This document shows positions 8,549 to 17,872 of a stretch of 64,000 bases of DNA, in pieces. Origin of the DNA: Sphingobium sp. (lineage in GTDB: Bacteria > Pseudomonadota > Alphaproteobacteria > Sphingomonadales > Sphingomonadaceae); assembly GCA_022652485.1 (NCBI GenBank), contig JALCRK010000013.1:1-64000 (forward strand), read 5' to 3'. The notes under the pieces are model-generated. The model saw only the letters and a list, made by a program, of their open reading frames with translations. It was not told the origin of the DNA and did no database searches. How positions within the stretch are numbered: the first letter of the stretch is position 1; every line of letters starts with the position of its first letter. The position numbers and the translations under genes are program-made.

Positions 8549-9582
8549 CGCAGACCGATGCGCAGCCCCGGTCCCTCAACATGATCGAGGCCATCAACGA
8601 AGCGCTGGACCTCATGCTCGCGCGCGATCCCGATGTGGTGATCTTCGGCGAGGATGTCGGCTATTTCGGCGGCGTGTTCCGCGCCACTGCCGGGCTGCAA
8701 CGCAAATATGGCAAGAACCGGGTGTTCGATACACCGATCAACGAATGCGGGATCATCGGCGCGGCGGTGGGCATGGGCGCTTACGGCCTGCGGCCCGTGC
8801 CGGAGATTCAGTTCGCGGACTATATCTACCCCGGCCTCGATCAGCTCGTCTCCGAGGCGGCCCGGCTGCGCTACCGCTCGGCGGGCGACTTCATCGCGCC
8901 CATCACCGTGCGCTCGCCCTTCGGCGGCGGCATCTTCGGCGGCCAGACCCACAGCCAGAGCCCGGAAGCGATGTTCACCCATGTCGCGGGCCTCAAGACC
9001 GTGATCCCCAGCACGCCGCACGACGCCAAGGGTCTGCTCATCGCCGCGATCGAGGACAACGATCCGGTGATCTTCTTCGAGCCGAAGCGCATCTACAACG
9101 GCCCCTTCACCGGCTATTACGACAGGCCTGCCGAGCCCTGGGCGCGGCATCCCGACAGCGCGGTGCCGGAAGGCTATTATTCCATCCCGCTCGGCAAGGC
9201 GCGGATCGTGCGCGAGGGCGAGGCGCTGACCGTGCTCACCTATGGCACGATGGTCCATGTCGCCTCGGCTGTGATCGCGGACAAAGGGATCGATGCCGAG
9301 ATCATCGACCTGCGCACCCTCGTGCCGCTCGACATCGAAGCGATCGAGCAATCGGTACGCAAGACAGGCCGCTGCATGATCGTCCACGAGGCGACCCGCA
9401 CGTCGGGCTTCGGCGCGGAGCTTTCCGCACTGGTGCAGGAGCGCTGCTTCTACCATCTCGAAGCCCCGATAGAGCGCGTCACCGGGTTCGACACCCCCTA
9501 CCCCCACAGCCTGGAATGGGCGTACTTCCCCGGTCCGGTGCGGATCGGCGAAGCGATCGACCGGCTGCTCGAAGGAAACTGA
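8545..9582 (+). CDS. bkdA2: branched-chain 2-oxoacid dehydrogenase E1 beta
   Basis: 345 residues, with the start chosen at the ATG overlapping the stop of the alpha subunit; a longer open frame upstream is alpha-subunit shadow. It shows the transketolase pyrimidine-binding region (MIEAINEALDLMLARDPDVV, FGEDVGYFGGVF, DTPINECGIIGAAVGMG) and the C-terminal transketolase domain (LTYGTMVHVA, EIIDLRTLVPLD, VHEATRTSGFGAE). It pairs with the alpha subunit to form the E1 heterotetramer of the branched-chain complex. Confidence 0.96.
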   Translation: MTQTDAQPRSLNMIEAINEALDLMLARDPDVVIFGEDVGYFGGVFRATAGLQRKYGKNRVFDTPINECGIIGAAVGMGAYGLRPVPEIQFADYIYPGLDQLVSEAARLRYRSAGDFIAPITVRSPFGGGIFGGQTHSQSPEAMFTHVAGLKTVIPSTPHDAKGLLIAAIEDNDPVIFFEPKRIYNGPFTGYYDRPAEPWARHPDSAVPEGYYSIPLGKARIVREGEALTVLTYGTMVHVASAVIADKGIDAEIIDLRTLVPLDIEAIEQSVRKTGRCMIVHEATRTSGFGAELSALVQERCFYHLEAPIERVTGFDTPYPHSLEWAYFPGPVRIGEAIDRLLEGN

Positions 9583-9585
9583 GGC

Positions 9586-10887
9586 ATGGCGCGTTATACA
9601 TTCCGCCTTCCCGACATCGGCGAAGGCATTGCCGAGGCCGAGATCGTCGCATGGCATGTGAAGATCGGCGACAGGATCGAGGAGGATGCTCCGCTCGCGG
9701 ACATGATGACCGACAAGGCGACGGTCGAGATGGAAAGCCCGGTGGCGGGCACCGTGATCGAGATCGCGGGCGCGGAAGGCGACCGCATCGCCATCGGCGC
9801 GCCGCTGGTAATAATCGAAACCGACGACGCCGCTGAGGACAGTGCGCCTTCCGCCTCGAACTCGACGCAAAACGCGGAAGCGCTGGCCGAGCGCATCCAC
9901 GCCGAAACGCCTGATGCGGGTGATGTCGCCCGTGTCGAAGCCGCCGTGGCCGGGGCCGCTCCTCCGCCCGCGGCGCCACCCGCTCCGCCGCCTCCGCCAG
10001 CACCCGCCGCCGCGCCGTCCAAAGTGCTCGCCAGCCCCGCCGTGCGGGCACGGGCGCAGGCGCTCGGCGTCGACCTCGCCGATGTCCGCCCCGCCGAGGA
10101 TGGCCGGGTGCGCCATGCCGATCTTGACGCGTTTCTCGCCTACAACGCAGCAGGCGGCTATCGCAGCGCGGGGTCGCGTGGGCAGGATCAGGTCATCAAG
10201 GTCATCGGTCTGCGTCGCAAGATCGCCGAGAATATGGCCGCGTCCAAGCGCAACATCCCTCACTTCGCCTATGTCGAGGAAATGGACGTCACCGCGCTGG
10301 AGACGATGCGCGCGCAGCTCAACGACGCGCGCGGATCGCGCCACAGGCTCACCATGCTGCCGCTGCTCATCACCGCGATTTGCCGTACATTGCCCGAATT
10401 TCCGATGCTCAACGCCCGCTATGACGACGAAGCCGGGGTCGTGACCCGCTTCGGCGCGGTGCATCTCGGCATGGCGACCCAGACCCCCGCCGGCCTCATG
10501 GCCCCGGTAATCCGCGACGCGCAGGACCGCAACCTGTGGCAGCTCGCCGCCGAAATCACCCGGCTGGCCGAAGCCGCCCGCACCAACAGCATAGGGCCCG
10601 AGGAGCTGTCAGGCTCCACGATCACCATCACCTCGCTTGGGCCGCTCGGCGGCGTGGCGTCCACGCCCGTCATCAACCGCCCCGAAGTGGCGATCATCGG
10701 CCCCAACCGCATCGTCGAGCGCCCGATGTATGTGCCGGACGGCACGGGTGGCGAGCGGATCGAGAAGCGCAAGCTGATGAACCTCTCGATCAGCTGCGAT
10801 CACCGCGTCGTCGATGGCTGGGATGCGGCGAGCTTTGTCCAGCGGCTGAAAAACATGGTCGAAACGCCCGCCCTGCTCCTGGCCTGA
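9586..10887 (+). CDS. bkdB: branched-chain 2-oxoacid dehydrogenase E2 (dihydrolipoyl acyltransferase)
   Basis: 433 residues. The lipoyl domain (1-80) has the lipoylated K44 in MTDKATVEME. An Ala/Pro-rich flexible linker follows (about 125-145), then a peripheral E3-binding domain (about 148-185, LASPAVRARAQALGVDLADV) and the catalytic domain (about 205-433) ending with the HxxxDG motif H406-x3-D410 (CDHRVVDGWD). It starts 3 bases after E1 beta. No lipoamide dehydrogenase gene follows, so E3 must be supplied from elsewhere. The operon runs into a 105-bp repeat about 100 bases downstream. Confidence 0.96.
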   Translation: MARYTFRLPDIGEGIAEAEIVAWHVKIGDRIEEDAPLADMMTDKATVEMESPVAGTVIEIAGAEGDRIAIGAPLVIIETDDAAEDSAPSASNSTQNAEALAERIHAETPDAGDVARVEAAVAGAAPPPAAPPAPPPPPAPAAAPSKVLASPAVRARAQALGVDLADVRPAEDGRVRHADLDAFLAYNAAGGYRSAGSRGQDQVIKVIGLRRKIAENMAASKRNIPHFAYVEEMDVTALETMRAQLNDARGSRHRLTMLPLLITAICRTLPEFPMLNARYDDEAGVVTRFGAVHLGMATQTPAGLMAPVIRDAQDRNLWQLAAEITRLAEAARTNSIGPEELSGSTITITSLGPLGGVASTPVINRPEVAIIGPNRIVERPMYVPDGTGGERIEKRKLMNLSISCDHRVVDGWDAASFVQRLKNMVETPALLLA

Positions 10888-10991
10888 GGGCAGCCACCCG
10901 GCCGCGCCGCTCGTGCGGACGGCTCCTGGAGCGGATTTTCGAGCGTAGCCGCCGCTCCACCTGCGGGCGGCAGGGCGCGTTACGTCCAATG

Positions 10992-11096
10992 TAGAGCATC
11001 GTGCGCAAAAGTGGGAACCGGTTTTGCGCAAAAAACGATGCGACACCAAAAATATAGAGCGCGCGTCCTGCGTCAGATTTAACGCAGCGCGCTCTA
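10992..11096. repeat. TAGAGC...GCTCTA 105-bp intergenic element, copy 1
   Basis: 105-bp element with inverted termini TAGAGC and GCTCTA. Copies at 28393-28496 (inverted) and 57338-57442 are close relatives over their whole length, sharing AAAGTGGGAACCG, AACGATGCGA and an ATAGAGCGCG internal block. The right end provides the TAG stop (11094-11096) of the minus-strand gene that follows. Confidence 0.85.
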
Positions 11097-12080
11097 GAAA
11101 TAAGCGCCGAACGCTTCCTTCGCACTTTCGGAAGGCACAGTGACGTGCTGCATATAATCCGACGACTCGACGGGATAGATGAATTTCTCGATGTCGATCT
11201 GGTTGGTGAAGAAGATATTTTCGTACCTTCGCCCCATGATCCCGAAGTAGAGCTGCAATACGCCACCTACATAGATAGCCTTTTTCTTCAGGACATCCCG
11301 GATATGCAGGCCCAGCGGCATGGCATAGGAACCGCACGAGAGCAAAGCCAGATCGAAGTCGATCGAAGCCAGCTGCTCCTTCAGATATTCAGTCGTCTGA
11401 AACCAGTCGTCATGCGGATAGTATTCCTCTGGAAGCCCCGCGTAGGTGATCGGCGTTTTGAGTATCTTCAACTCAAATTCGGGATAAATATAGTTTCGGA
11501 AAAACCCGTGACGGTTGTGAAAATTGCTTTCGATGCTTTGCGAAAACGGAGAAACGACCAGAACCTTCTTCCCCGTCAAGGTTTTCTCAAACGCCCGGAA
11601 AAGCGTATCCGTACCGAGCACGATACGCTCAATGAAATTATAGGGATAGAAGCGCACGCTCCCTCGTACGCCTTCAATGGAATCGATGATCGAATCCATA
11701 CTATCCTTTAACGGCAGGTCTCTGATGAAACTGGCATCGAGCATGTTCGGAAAATAGGTACTCAGCAGCTTGCTTCCGCACATCACCAGATCGGAACAGT
11801 CAGTATAGCATTTCAGGAGAGTGGTGCAGTAACGGATATATTTTTCTATATCATCCGATTTGTCATAATATCCATTGTACCGCTGGACGATCGGTAGATG
11901 CTGCATCAAGGAAGCCGGAAGCGCAAGTGTGCCATCCGGGCTGCCCGATGCCACATATTCGATCACCGCGTCTGTATCACTGCCTCCGATACGCGCCAGA
12001 AACATGGGATCTTCTGCGTTTATCATGGACACTGCGGAATCATGGCATGACTGCCATTCAGCAACGAAATCAACCGCCAT
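11094..12080 (-). CDS. GT-D-fold-like glycosyltransferase domain protein
   Basis: 328 residues, cytoplasmic, no signal peptide. The segment MFLARIGGSDTDAVIEYV near the start and the C-terminal DLALLSCGSYAMPLGLHIRD ... AIYVGGVLQLYFGIMGRR resemble the GT-D (DUF1792-type) glycosyltransferase fold found in capsule and surface-glycan clusters. This is a family-level guess from pattern. It stands alone between the bkd operon and tRNA-Val, is visibly less GC-rich than its neighbours (many AAA, TAT and ATA codons), and its stop codon is formed by the end of the adjacent 105-bp repeat. These points suggest an acquired gene. Substrate unknown. Confidence 0.6.
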   Translation of the reverse strand: MAVDFVAEWQSCHDSAVSMINAEDPMFLARIGGSDTDAVIEYVASGSPDGTLALPASLMQHLPIVQRYNGYYDKSDDIEKYIRYCTTLLKCYTDCSDLVMCGSKLLSTYFPNMLDASFIRDLPLKDSMDSIIDSIEGVRGSVRFYPYNFIERIVLGTDTLFRAFEKTLTGKKVLVVSPFSQSIESNFHNRHGFFRNYIYPEFELKILKTPITYAGLPEEYYPHDDWFQTTEYLKEQLASIDFDLALLSCGSYAMPLGLHIRDVLKKKAIYVGGVLQLYFGIMGRRYENIFFTNQIDIEKFIYPVESSDYMQHVTVPSESAKEAFGAYF

Positions 12081-12462
12081 AATTACCCCCGCTCACACAC
12101 CGGCTTTCACTTTCGAAAAAGCGCCCCGCAAGCCAGGAATGTTTATATCAACAATATCAATACACATGATTCATAATCGTGACTCGATTAGATAATTTTC
12201 CCATCATGTCAATACATGACGTGTGCGGAAAATATATGAACATTACAATAGATTCAAATAACAATTGATTCTATTATATTTATTGAACCGAAAAAATCAT
12301 AATTCCGCCGCCATGTATAGTTAACACGAGGGGACTCCCGGCACCGGGACTTCCGACAGAAGCGACACGGATATTGTTGTCGGCCCGCAACAGGCGGCCG
12401 CAACACAGCAGCAGCCTCCTCGCCATCGAGGCGAAGAGGAGGGATTTATCGGCTCTGTGAAA
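12081..12462. other. AT-rich intergenic region before tRNA-Val
   Basis: No gene is seen in these 380 bases. The left 230 bases are markedly AT-rich and probably hold the promoter of the minus-strand gene at 11094-12080. The right part is GC-rich and contains the hairpin at 12415-12442. Confidence 0.5.
12415..12442 (-). terminator. possible tRNA-Val terminator hairpin
   Basis: On the minus strand, downstream of tRNA-Val, CCTCCTCTTCGCC can pair with GGCGAGGAGG across a short loop, with a small bulge. No clear T-run follows, so this is a structural guess. Confidence 0.35.
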
Positions 12463-12537
12463 TGGTGGGCGCGGTAGGGATTGAACCTACGACCCCACCC
12501 GTGTGAAGGGTGTGCTCTACCACTGAGCTACGCGCCC
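12463..12537 (-). tRNA. tRNA-Val (CAC)
   Basis: A complete cloverleaf reads on the minus strand: acceptor GGGCGCG/CGCGCCC, D-arm AGCTCAGTGGTAGAGC, anticodon stem CACCC/GGGTG around the loop TTCACAC (anticodon CAC), T-arm GTAGGTTCAATCCCTAC and an encoded CCA end. It is 75 bases long and divergent from hslV. Confidence 0.95.
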
Positions 12538-12659
12538 CGATAAGGGAAGCAGCGCATTGGCATCGTGCAGCGGGCGTGTCAAGCCGATGCGGCATGGCGG
12601 CGCGCGCCAAATGCGGCGCCTGCTTGAACCCGCGCCGCATTCTGCCCATATGGCGCATC

Positions 12660-13226
12660 ATGAACGCAGACACCTCCTCCGCCCTGCCCAAATGGCACGG
12701 CACCACCATCCTCTCCGTGCGCAAGAATGGCCGGGTCGTCGTCGCGGGCGACGGTCAGGTCAGCATGGGGCCGACGATCATGAAGCCCAATGCGCGCAAG
12801 GTACGCCGCCTGCATGACGGCTCGGTCATCGGCGGCTTCGCGGGCGCGACGGCCGACGCCTTCACCCTGTTCGAGCGGCTCGAAGCCAAGCTGGAGCGCC
12901 ACAGTGGCCAGCTGATGCGCGCGGCGGTAGAGCTGGCGAAGGACTGGCGCACGGACAAATATCTGCGCAATCTGGAGGCGATGATGATCGTCGCCGACAA
13001 GGACGCGACGCTGATCCTCACCGGCAATGGCGATGTGCTGGAGCCGGTGGACGGCATCGCGGCGATCGGCTCGGGCGGCAACTTCGCCCTCTCCGCCGCG
13101 CGCGGCCTCACCGAATATGAGGCGGATGCGGAAGTCATTACGCGCAAGGCGATGGCGATCGCCGCCGATCTCTGCGTCTATACCAACGCGAATGTCACCC
13201 TTGAGGCGCTCGATAGCGCGTCCTGA
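12660..13226 (+). CDS. hslV: ATP-dependent protease subunit HslV
   Basis: 188 residues, proteasome-beta-like peptidase of the HslUV (ClpQY) protease. The catalytic N-terminal threonine is exposed after removal of a 14-residue leader, at [20 protein letters not shown], the standard HslV opening. [14 protein letters not shown] is the conserved C-terminal region. The start was taken at the ATG giving [14 protein letters not shown], a leader length common in alphaproteobacteria; upstream in-frame codons run into tRNA-Val. HslU follows after 144 bases that hold a long hairpin repeat. Confidence 0.96.
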   Translation: MNADTSSALPKWHGTTILSVRKNGRVVVAGDGQVSMGPTIMKPNARKVRRLHDGSVIGGFAGATADAFTLFERLEAKLERHSGQLMRAAVELAKDWRTDKYLRNLEAMMIVADKDATLILTGNGDVLEPVDGIAAIGSGGNFALSAARGLTEYEADAEVITRKAMAIAADLCVYTNANVTLEALDSAS

Positions 13227-13239
13227 GGTTAGTACCGCA

Positions 13240-13308
13240 CCAGCCCCCTCCCCCTCCCAACCTCCCATAGGATACCATATCGGGTGGTTGGGAGGGGGAG
13301 AGGGCTGG
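13240..13308. repeat. CCTCCC/GGGAGG hairpin repeat, copy 1
   Basis: Two 23-base arms (13240-13262 and 13286-13308) pair with one mismatch around an ATAGGATACCATAT core. The same element occurs inverted at 17752-17828 with perfect 31-base arms. It separates hslV from hslU. A second small hairpin, GAAATCCCC-GCGA-GGGGATTTC, follows at about 13319-13340. Confidence 0.85.
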
Positions 13309-13370
13309 CACCGAAACCTGAAATCCCCGCGAGGGGATTTCAAAACAAGAGCACCCCGAGAGTTTCCATA

Positions 13371-14672
13371 ATGAACCCAGCCCTCACCCCCAAGGCGATC
13401 GTCGCCGCACTGGACGAGCACATCATTGGCCAGCAGGACGCCAAGCGCGCGGTCGCCGTCGCGCTCCGGAACCGCTGGCGCAGGCAGCAGCTCAGCGCGG
13501 AGCTGCGCGACGAGGTGACGCCCAAGAACATCCTGATGATCGGCCCCACCGGCTGCGGCAAGACCGAAATCAGCCGCCGCCTGGCGAAGCTCGCAGACTC
13601 GCCATTCGTCAAGGTCGAGGCGACCAAGTTCACCGAGGTCGGCTATGTCGGCCGCGATGTCGAGCAGATCGTGCGCGATCTGGTCGAGGAAGCGGTGCGG
13701 CTGGAGCGGGACCGTCGGCGCGAGTCCGTCCGCGCTGCGGCGACGGATGCGGCGATGGAGCGGCTGCTGGACGCATTGACCGGCAAGGAAGCGAGCCAGG
13801 CCACCCGCCTCGCCTATCGTCAGCGCATCGAGTCCAACCAGATGAATGATGCCGAGGTCGAGATCGAGGTGGCGGATACGCCCAATATGCCGATGGAAAT
13901 CCCCGGCATGGGCGGCCAGGTCGGCATGATTAACCTGAGCGACCTGATGGGCAAAGCCTTCGGGCAACAGCAGAAGAAGCGCCGCAAGATGCGCGTCACG
14001 GAGGCGTGGGACAGGCTGGTCGAGGAGGAGCAGGACAAGCGCCTCGACGCCGAGGATCTCAATCGTGCCGCCGTGCGCGATGCCGAGCAGAACGGCATCG
14101 TGTTCCTCGACGAGGTCGACAAGATCGCGGTTTCGGACGTGCGCGGCGGCTCCGTCAGCCGCGAGGGCGTGCAGCGCGATCTGCTGCCGCTGATCGAGGG
14201 GACCACGGTGGCGACCAAATATGGGCCGTTGAAGACCGACCATATCCTCTTCATCGCATCCGGCGCGTTCCATGTCGCGAAGCCGAGCGACCTGCTGCCC
14301 GAGCTGCAGGGCCGCCTGCCGATCCGGGTGGAACTGAAAGGCCTCACGGAGGACGATTTCGTCGCCATCCTGTCCGACACCAAGGCGAGCCTCGCCGAGC
14401 AGTATAAGGCGCTGCTCGCCACCGAGGGCGTGACGATCGATCTCACCGAAAGCGGCATCCGCGGCATCGCCCGCGTCGCGGCGGAGGTGAACGAGCAGAT
14501 CGAGAATATCGGCGCGCGCCGCCTGCAGACCGTGATGGAAAAGCTGTTGGAAGACGTGAGCTTCGACGCAGAAAACCGCGCCGGCGAGACTTTGGTGATC
14601 GACGGCGCCTATGTCGACGCCCAGCTCTCCAGCATCTCGCGCAATACGGACCTGAGCAAATATATCCTTTGA
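13371..14672 (+). CDS. hslU: ATP-dependent protease ATPase subunit HslU
   Basis: 433 residues, the AAA+ unfoldase of HslUV. It shows the typical N-terminus [20 protein letters not shown], Walker [10 protein letters not shown], the I-domain (about 110-235), Walker [13 protein letters not shown], sensor region [15 protein letters not shown] and the HslV-docking C-terminus [11 protein letters not shown]. The start at ATG 13371 matches the family; an in-frame extension to 13284 lies inside the hairpin repeat and is rejected. It forms an operon with hslV. Confidence 0.97.
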   Translation: MNPALTPKAIVAALDEHIIGQQDAKRAVAVALRNRWRRQQLSAELRDEVTPKNILMIGPTGCGKTEISRRLAKLADSPFVKVEATKFTEVGYVGRDVEQIVRDLVEEAVRLERDRRRESVRAAATDAAMERLLDALTGKEASQATRLAYRQRIESNQMNDAEVEIEVADTPNMPMEIPGMGGQVGMINLSDLMGKAFGQQQKKRRKMRVTEAWDRLVEEEQDKRLDAEDLNRAAVRDAEQNGIVFLDEVDKIAVSDVRGGSVSREGVQRDLLPLIEGTTVATKYGPLKTDHILFIASGAFHVAKPSDLLPELQGRLPIRVELKGLTEDDFVAILSDTKASLAEQYKALLATEGVTIDLTESGIRGIARVAAEVNEQIENIGARRLQTVMEKLLEDVSFDAENRAGETLVIDGAYVDAQLSSISRNTDLSKYIL

Positions 14673-14685
14673 GGCGCTATTTGAT

Positions 14686-14765
14686 CGTCATCCCCGCGCA
14701 AGCGGGGATCCAGAGTATAACAGGCGAACTCTCGACGATGGATTCCCGCGTTCGCGGGAATGACG
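14686..14765. repeat. paired REP hairpins, copy 1
   Basis: Two GC-rich hairpins in opposite orientation: CGTCATCCCCGCG-CAAG-CGGGGAT at the left and ATTCCCGCG-TTC-GCGGGAATGACG at the right, bounded by CGTCAT/ATGACG. The element at 23815-23893 is built the same way. It lies between the convergent hslU and the M16 peptidase gene. Confidence 0.85.
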
Positions 14766-14783
14766 AAATCTTATGGACAATGG

Positions 14784-17669
14784 TCACTTGCCGCCAGGCA
14801 GCACCACCACCGAATAGCTCTTGCGATCCACCAGATATTTCGCGGCGAGCGCGCGCAGTTGCTCCGGCGTCACCGTCAGCATGTCGCGCGGCATCGCGTT
14901 CATCGCGGTGACGTAGCGCCGGTCGATCGCCCCGCCCTCCATCTGGTTCATCCAGTAGGCGTTGCCGGTGCTGGCGCGCATCAGCAACTGCCGCATCGGC
15001 GCGAGCACGCGTTGCAGCTCGTCCGCGCTCACCGGCTTCGCTGCCAGATCGGCTGCGATCTCGCGCATGAACCGGAAGAAATACGCGGTGCTGGAAGGCT
15101 TGAGCTGGCTGAGCGCCAGAATATAGCCCTGCCCCTTGTCGAAACCAAGCGGCCAGTCCGATTGCGCGCTGGGGGAATAGGCGACCCCCTCTACCGCGCG
15201 CAATTTCTCGAACAGCCGGTCGCTGATGATCTGCGCCAGTATCTCCAGCTGATGCCCCTCGCGCATGTTGCGGAACCCCGCGCCGGTCGGCCAGGCGATG
15301 GCGGCGGCGGCCTGATCGGCATCGCCCGTGTGGCGCAGCACCAGCGGCGTACCGTTATGCTTCGGGAAACGGATCTTGCGGCTCGCCCCCGCAATGGGCC
15401 GCTCAGGGCGCGGCGGCAGCGCGCCGAAGGTCGCCCCCACCGCCGTGATCGCCTCTCCCGGTTTCACATCGCCAAACACCTGCACCTCGATCGGCCCGGA
15501 CGCCAGAATCGGCTCCCAGAAGGCGCGGAATGTATCGGGCGTCAGCGCCGCGATCTCGGCCTTCTCGGGCGTGTGGAAGCGCATGTCCTTTTTGCGCAGC
15601 AGCCACACGAGGTCATGCGCCAGCACCCCGCCCGCGCTCGCCGATGCGCTGTCATAGGCGGCGAGCAGCCCGGCCTTCGCCCGCTCGACCGGCTCCGCCG
15701 CCCAGCCGGGCGCATAGAGCTTCGCCGCGAACAGGCGCAGCTGGTCCTTATAGTCCGCCGGGCGGGTCAATGCCGCCAGCTCGAACGCATCGTCATCGAC
15801 GCTGAAATCGAAGCCCAGCCGCCGTGCGTTGGTCAGTTCATCAAGCTCGCGCTGGCCGAGCTTGCCGATGCCGTTCGCCGCCAGCACATAGCCCGCCGCC
15901 CATGTCGGCTGGGCCTGTTTTGGCGAGAGATCGCGCAGGCCGTGGCCGAAACGGACGTTCACCCGCACCTTGCCGCTCTCGCCATTATTGGCGAACAGCG
16001 TCATCTTCACGCCATTGGCAAAGGTGATGAACTCCATGCCCAGCGCGCCCGCGGGCACGCGCGAGACCACCTTGCCCTGCGGCGGCAGCGCGGGCAGGTC
16101 GTCCATCGACACGGTGCTGGCCTTGATCCGCACGCCCTGCGCGGCGCTCACCGGGGCGGAGAGCGCGGCGGCGAGGCGTGCTTCCGCGCCCGCATCCGCC
16201 AGCGGCAGCACCAGCATTGCGCGCATCGCGTCGCCGCTGAACATCCGCCGCGTCGCGTCGAGCATATAGCCAGGTGTCATGATACCGCGCGCGCCGCGAT
16301 AGATATCGAGCGCCGCCTGCGCCGTCACCGCCGTCTCGCGGATATCGACCGCGCTGACGATATTGTCCGCTTGGGTCGCGCTTGCCTCGGTATCCTGATT
16401 TTCGACATCGACTGCGAGATTGGTCTCGAACGCCTTATATTCGCGGTCGATCTCGGCCTCGCTCGCGGGCGCCGCCTTGGCGTCCTCGATGATCGCGCGC
16501 ACCTGGCCCAGCGCCTGTTCCCACCCCTTGTCGGACGGCAAGATGCTGACGAAAGTGCCGTTGGCGGAGCGGCTGACATCGTCCGCCTCGATCCCCGCCT
16601 GTAAAAAGGCGGAGCCGGGGCGGCGGGCGGCTTCCTCCAGCCGCCGGTTGATCATCTGGATCGCCACCGTATCGGCCAGTTTGCGCTGGTTATAGACGAT
16701 GGTGTCCGCCTTCGCCTGCCACGGCCGCAGCCATACGAGCGAGAGCGTGACAGGCGCGGCGGGCTGCACCACCACAGCGCTGCTCCGCGCGCGCGGGTCG
16801 GGCTTGCCGAAATCGGGCGCGGATGCGGCCGGGCCTTCCGCCTTCCAGTCCGCGAAGTGGCGCACGATCAAGGCCTCCAGCGCCTTCGGGTCGGCATCGC
16901 CGGAGATCGAGATCACGACATTCTCGGGCCGATACCAGCGGTCGTGGAATGCGCGCAGCGAGTCGTCGGTCGCGGCAGTGAGGCTCTGCGTCGTGCCGAT
17001 GGGCGCATGGCTGCCGAGCGGCTGCCCGGCGAAGAACAGCGCGCGGCTGGCGTCCTCAACCCGGCTCGCCGCGCCCGCACTCTCCCGCATCTCGGCGAGC
17101 ACGATCGCCCGTTCCGCCTCCACCGCCGAAGGCACGATATTGGGGTCGCTCGCCATGCCGGAGAGGATCTTGAGGCTCTCCCCGATACTGTCCGGCGTCG
17201 CATTGGGCAGATCGAGCGCATAGGTGGTCGCGGTCGGGGTCGTCTGCGCGTTGCTGTCCGAGCCGAAGCTCACGCCGAGGCGCTGCCACAAGCGTTTCGA
17301 CTCTCCATCGGGCACGAATTTCGAGCCGCGAAAGGTCAGATGCTCGATGAAGTGCGCATAGCCCGACTCTTGCGGTCGCTCATACAGCGACCCCGCGTCC
17401 ACCCGCATCCGGATCGAGACCTGCCCCGGCGGCACGCCATTGCGGCGGATCGCATAGCGCAGGCCATTGGGCAGGGTGCCGAACAGCCAGGCGGTATCGA
17501 TCGGTACGTCGCTGTTCTGATAGAGCCACGGCCGCGCGGGTTGCACGGAGGCGGCTGCGACGGCAGGCTTCGTTCCCTTGACCGGAACCGGACGCGCCTC
17601 CGCCCCGCTCCACAACAGTGACAAAGCTGCAACGGAGCAGACGAGACGCGGCGCGAAGGATCGGATCAT
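14784..17669 (-). CDS. M16 family zinc metallopeptidase, secreted
   Basis: 961 residues. An N-terminal signal peptide (SVAALSLLWSGAEA, cleavage near 26) directs it to the periplasm. The inverted zinc motif HxxEH is H106-F-I-E109-H110 (YAHFIEHLTFRG), with a downstream glutamate in VEAERAIVLAEMRE near 186. The length fits two tandem M16 halves (about 60-500 and 540-950), of which the second lacks the zinc motif, as in pitrilysin-type enzymes. It probably degrades peptides in the periplasm; substrate unknown. Confidence 0.93.
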   Translation of the reverse strand: MIRSFAPRLVCSVAALSLLWSGAEARPVPVKGTKPAVAAASVQPARPWLYQNSDVPIDTAWLFGTLPNGLRYAIRRNGVPPGQVSIRMRVDAGSLYERPQESGYAHFIEHLTFRGSKFVPDGESKRLWQRLGVSFGSDSNAQTTPTATTYALDLPNATPDSIGESLKILSGMASDPNIVPSAVEAERAIVLAEMRESAGAASRVEDASRALFFAGQPLGSHAPIGTTQSLTAATDDSLRAFHDRWYRPENVVISISGDADPKALEALIVRHFADWKAEGPAASAPDFGKPDPRARSSAVVVQPAAPVTLSLVWLRPWQAKADTIVYNQRKLADTVAIQMINRRLEEAARRPGSAFLQAGIEADDVSRSANGTFVSILPSDKGWEQALGQVRAIIEDAKAAPASEAEIDREYKAFETNLAVDVENQDTEASATQADNIVSAVDIRETAVTAQAALDIYRGARGIMTPGYMLDATRRMFSGDAMRAMLVLPLADAGAEARLAAALSAPVSAAQGVRIKASTVSMDDLPALPPQGKVVSRVPAGALGMEFITFANGVKMTLFANNGESGKVRVNVRFGHGLRDLSPKQAQPTWAAGYVLAANGIGKLGQRELDELTNARRLGFDFSVDDDAFELAALTRPADYKDQLRLFAAKLYAPGWAAEPVERAKAGLLAAYDSASASAGGVLAHDLVWLLRKKDMRFHTPEKAEIAALTPDTFRAFWEPILASGPIEVQVFGDVKPGEAITAVGATFGALPPRPERPIAGASRKIRFPKHNGTPLVLRHTGDADQAAAAIAWPTGAGFRNMREGHQLEILAQIISDRLFEKLRAVEGVAYSPSAQSDWPLGFDKGQGYILALSQLKPSSTAYFFRFMREIAADLAAKPVSADELQRVLAPMRQLLMRASTGNAYWMNQMEGGAIDRRYVTAMNAMPRDMLTVTPEQLRALAAKYLVDRKSYSVVVLPGGK

Positions 17670-17720
17670 CCCGCCCAGTCATAGCCGCGATTCGATGAAC
17701 CGCCACTGAGTATCTGATTC

Positions 17721-17745
17721 AAAATCCGCAATAGGAGCGGATTTT
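17721..17745. repeat. small hairpin AAAATCCGC/GCGGATTTT
   Basis: Nine-base arms pair around AATAGGA. It is the first of three consecutive hairpins filling the space between the M16 peptidase and helicase genes, and it resembles the small hairpin accompanying the long hairpin near 13319. Confidence 0.6.
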
Positions 17746-17751
17746 GGGTTC

Positions 17752-17828
17752 GGCACCAGCCCGCTCCCCCTCCCAGCCTCCCGATATGGTATCCTATGGG
17801 AGGCTGGGAGGGGGAGCGGGCTGGTGCC
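17752..17828. repeat. CCTCCC/GGGAGG hairpin repeat, copy 2
   Basis: Perfect 31-base arms (17752-17782 and 17798-17828) with core GATATGGTATCCTAT. It is the inverted counterpart of 13240-13308 and extends it outward to GGCACC...GGTGCC. Confidence 0.9.
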
Positions 17829-17832
17829 GCAC

Positions 17833-17865
17833 ATCCGAAACGCGGCGAAGCCGCCTGTTTCGGAT
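17833..17865. repeat. ATCCGAAAC...GTTTCGGAT hairpin, copy 1
   Basis: 33-base imperfect palindrome with an inner GCGGC/GCCGC stem, five bases before the helicase stop. An inverted copy with one difference in 33 occurs at 22388-22420. Confidence 0.85.
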
Positions 17866-17872
17866 CAAATAA

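Noticed and set aside
8431-10464. 677-codon antisense frame across the bkd genes
   Set aside because: A high-GC shadow frame spanning two genes with strong family matches; no domain signature of its own.
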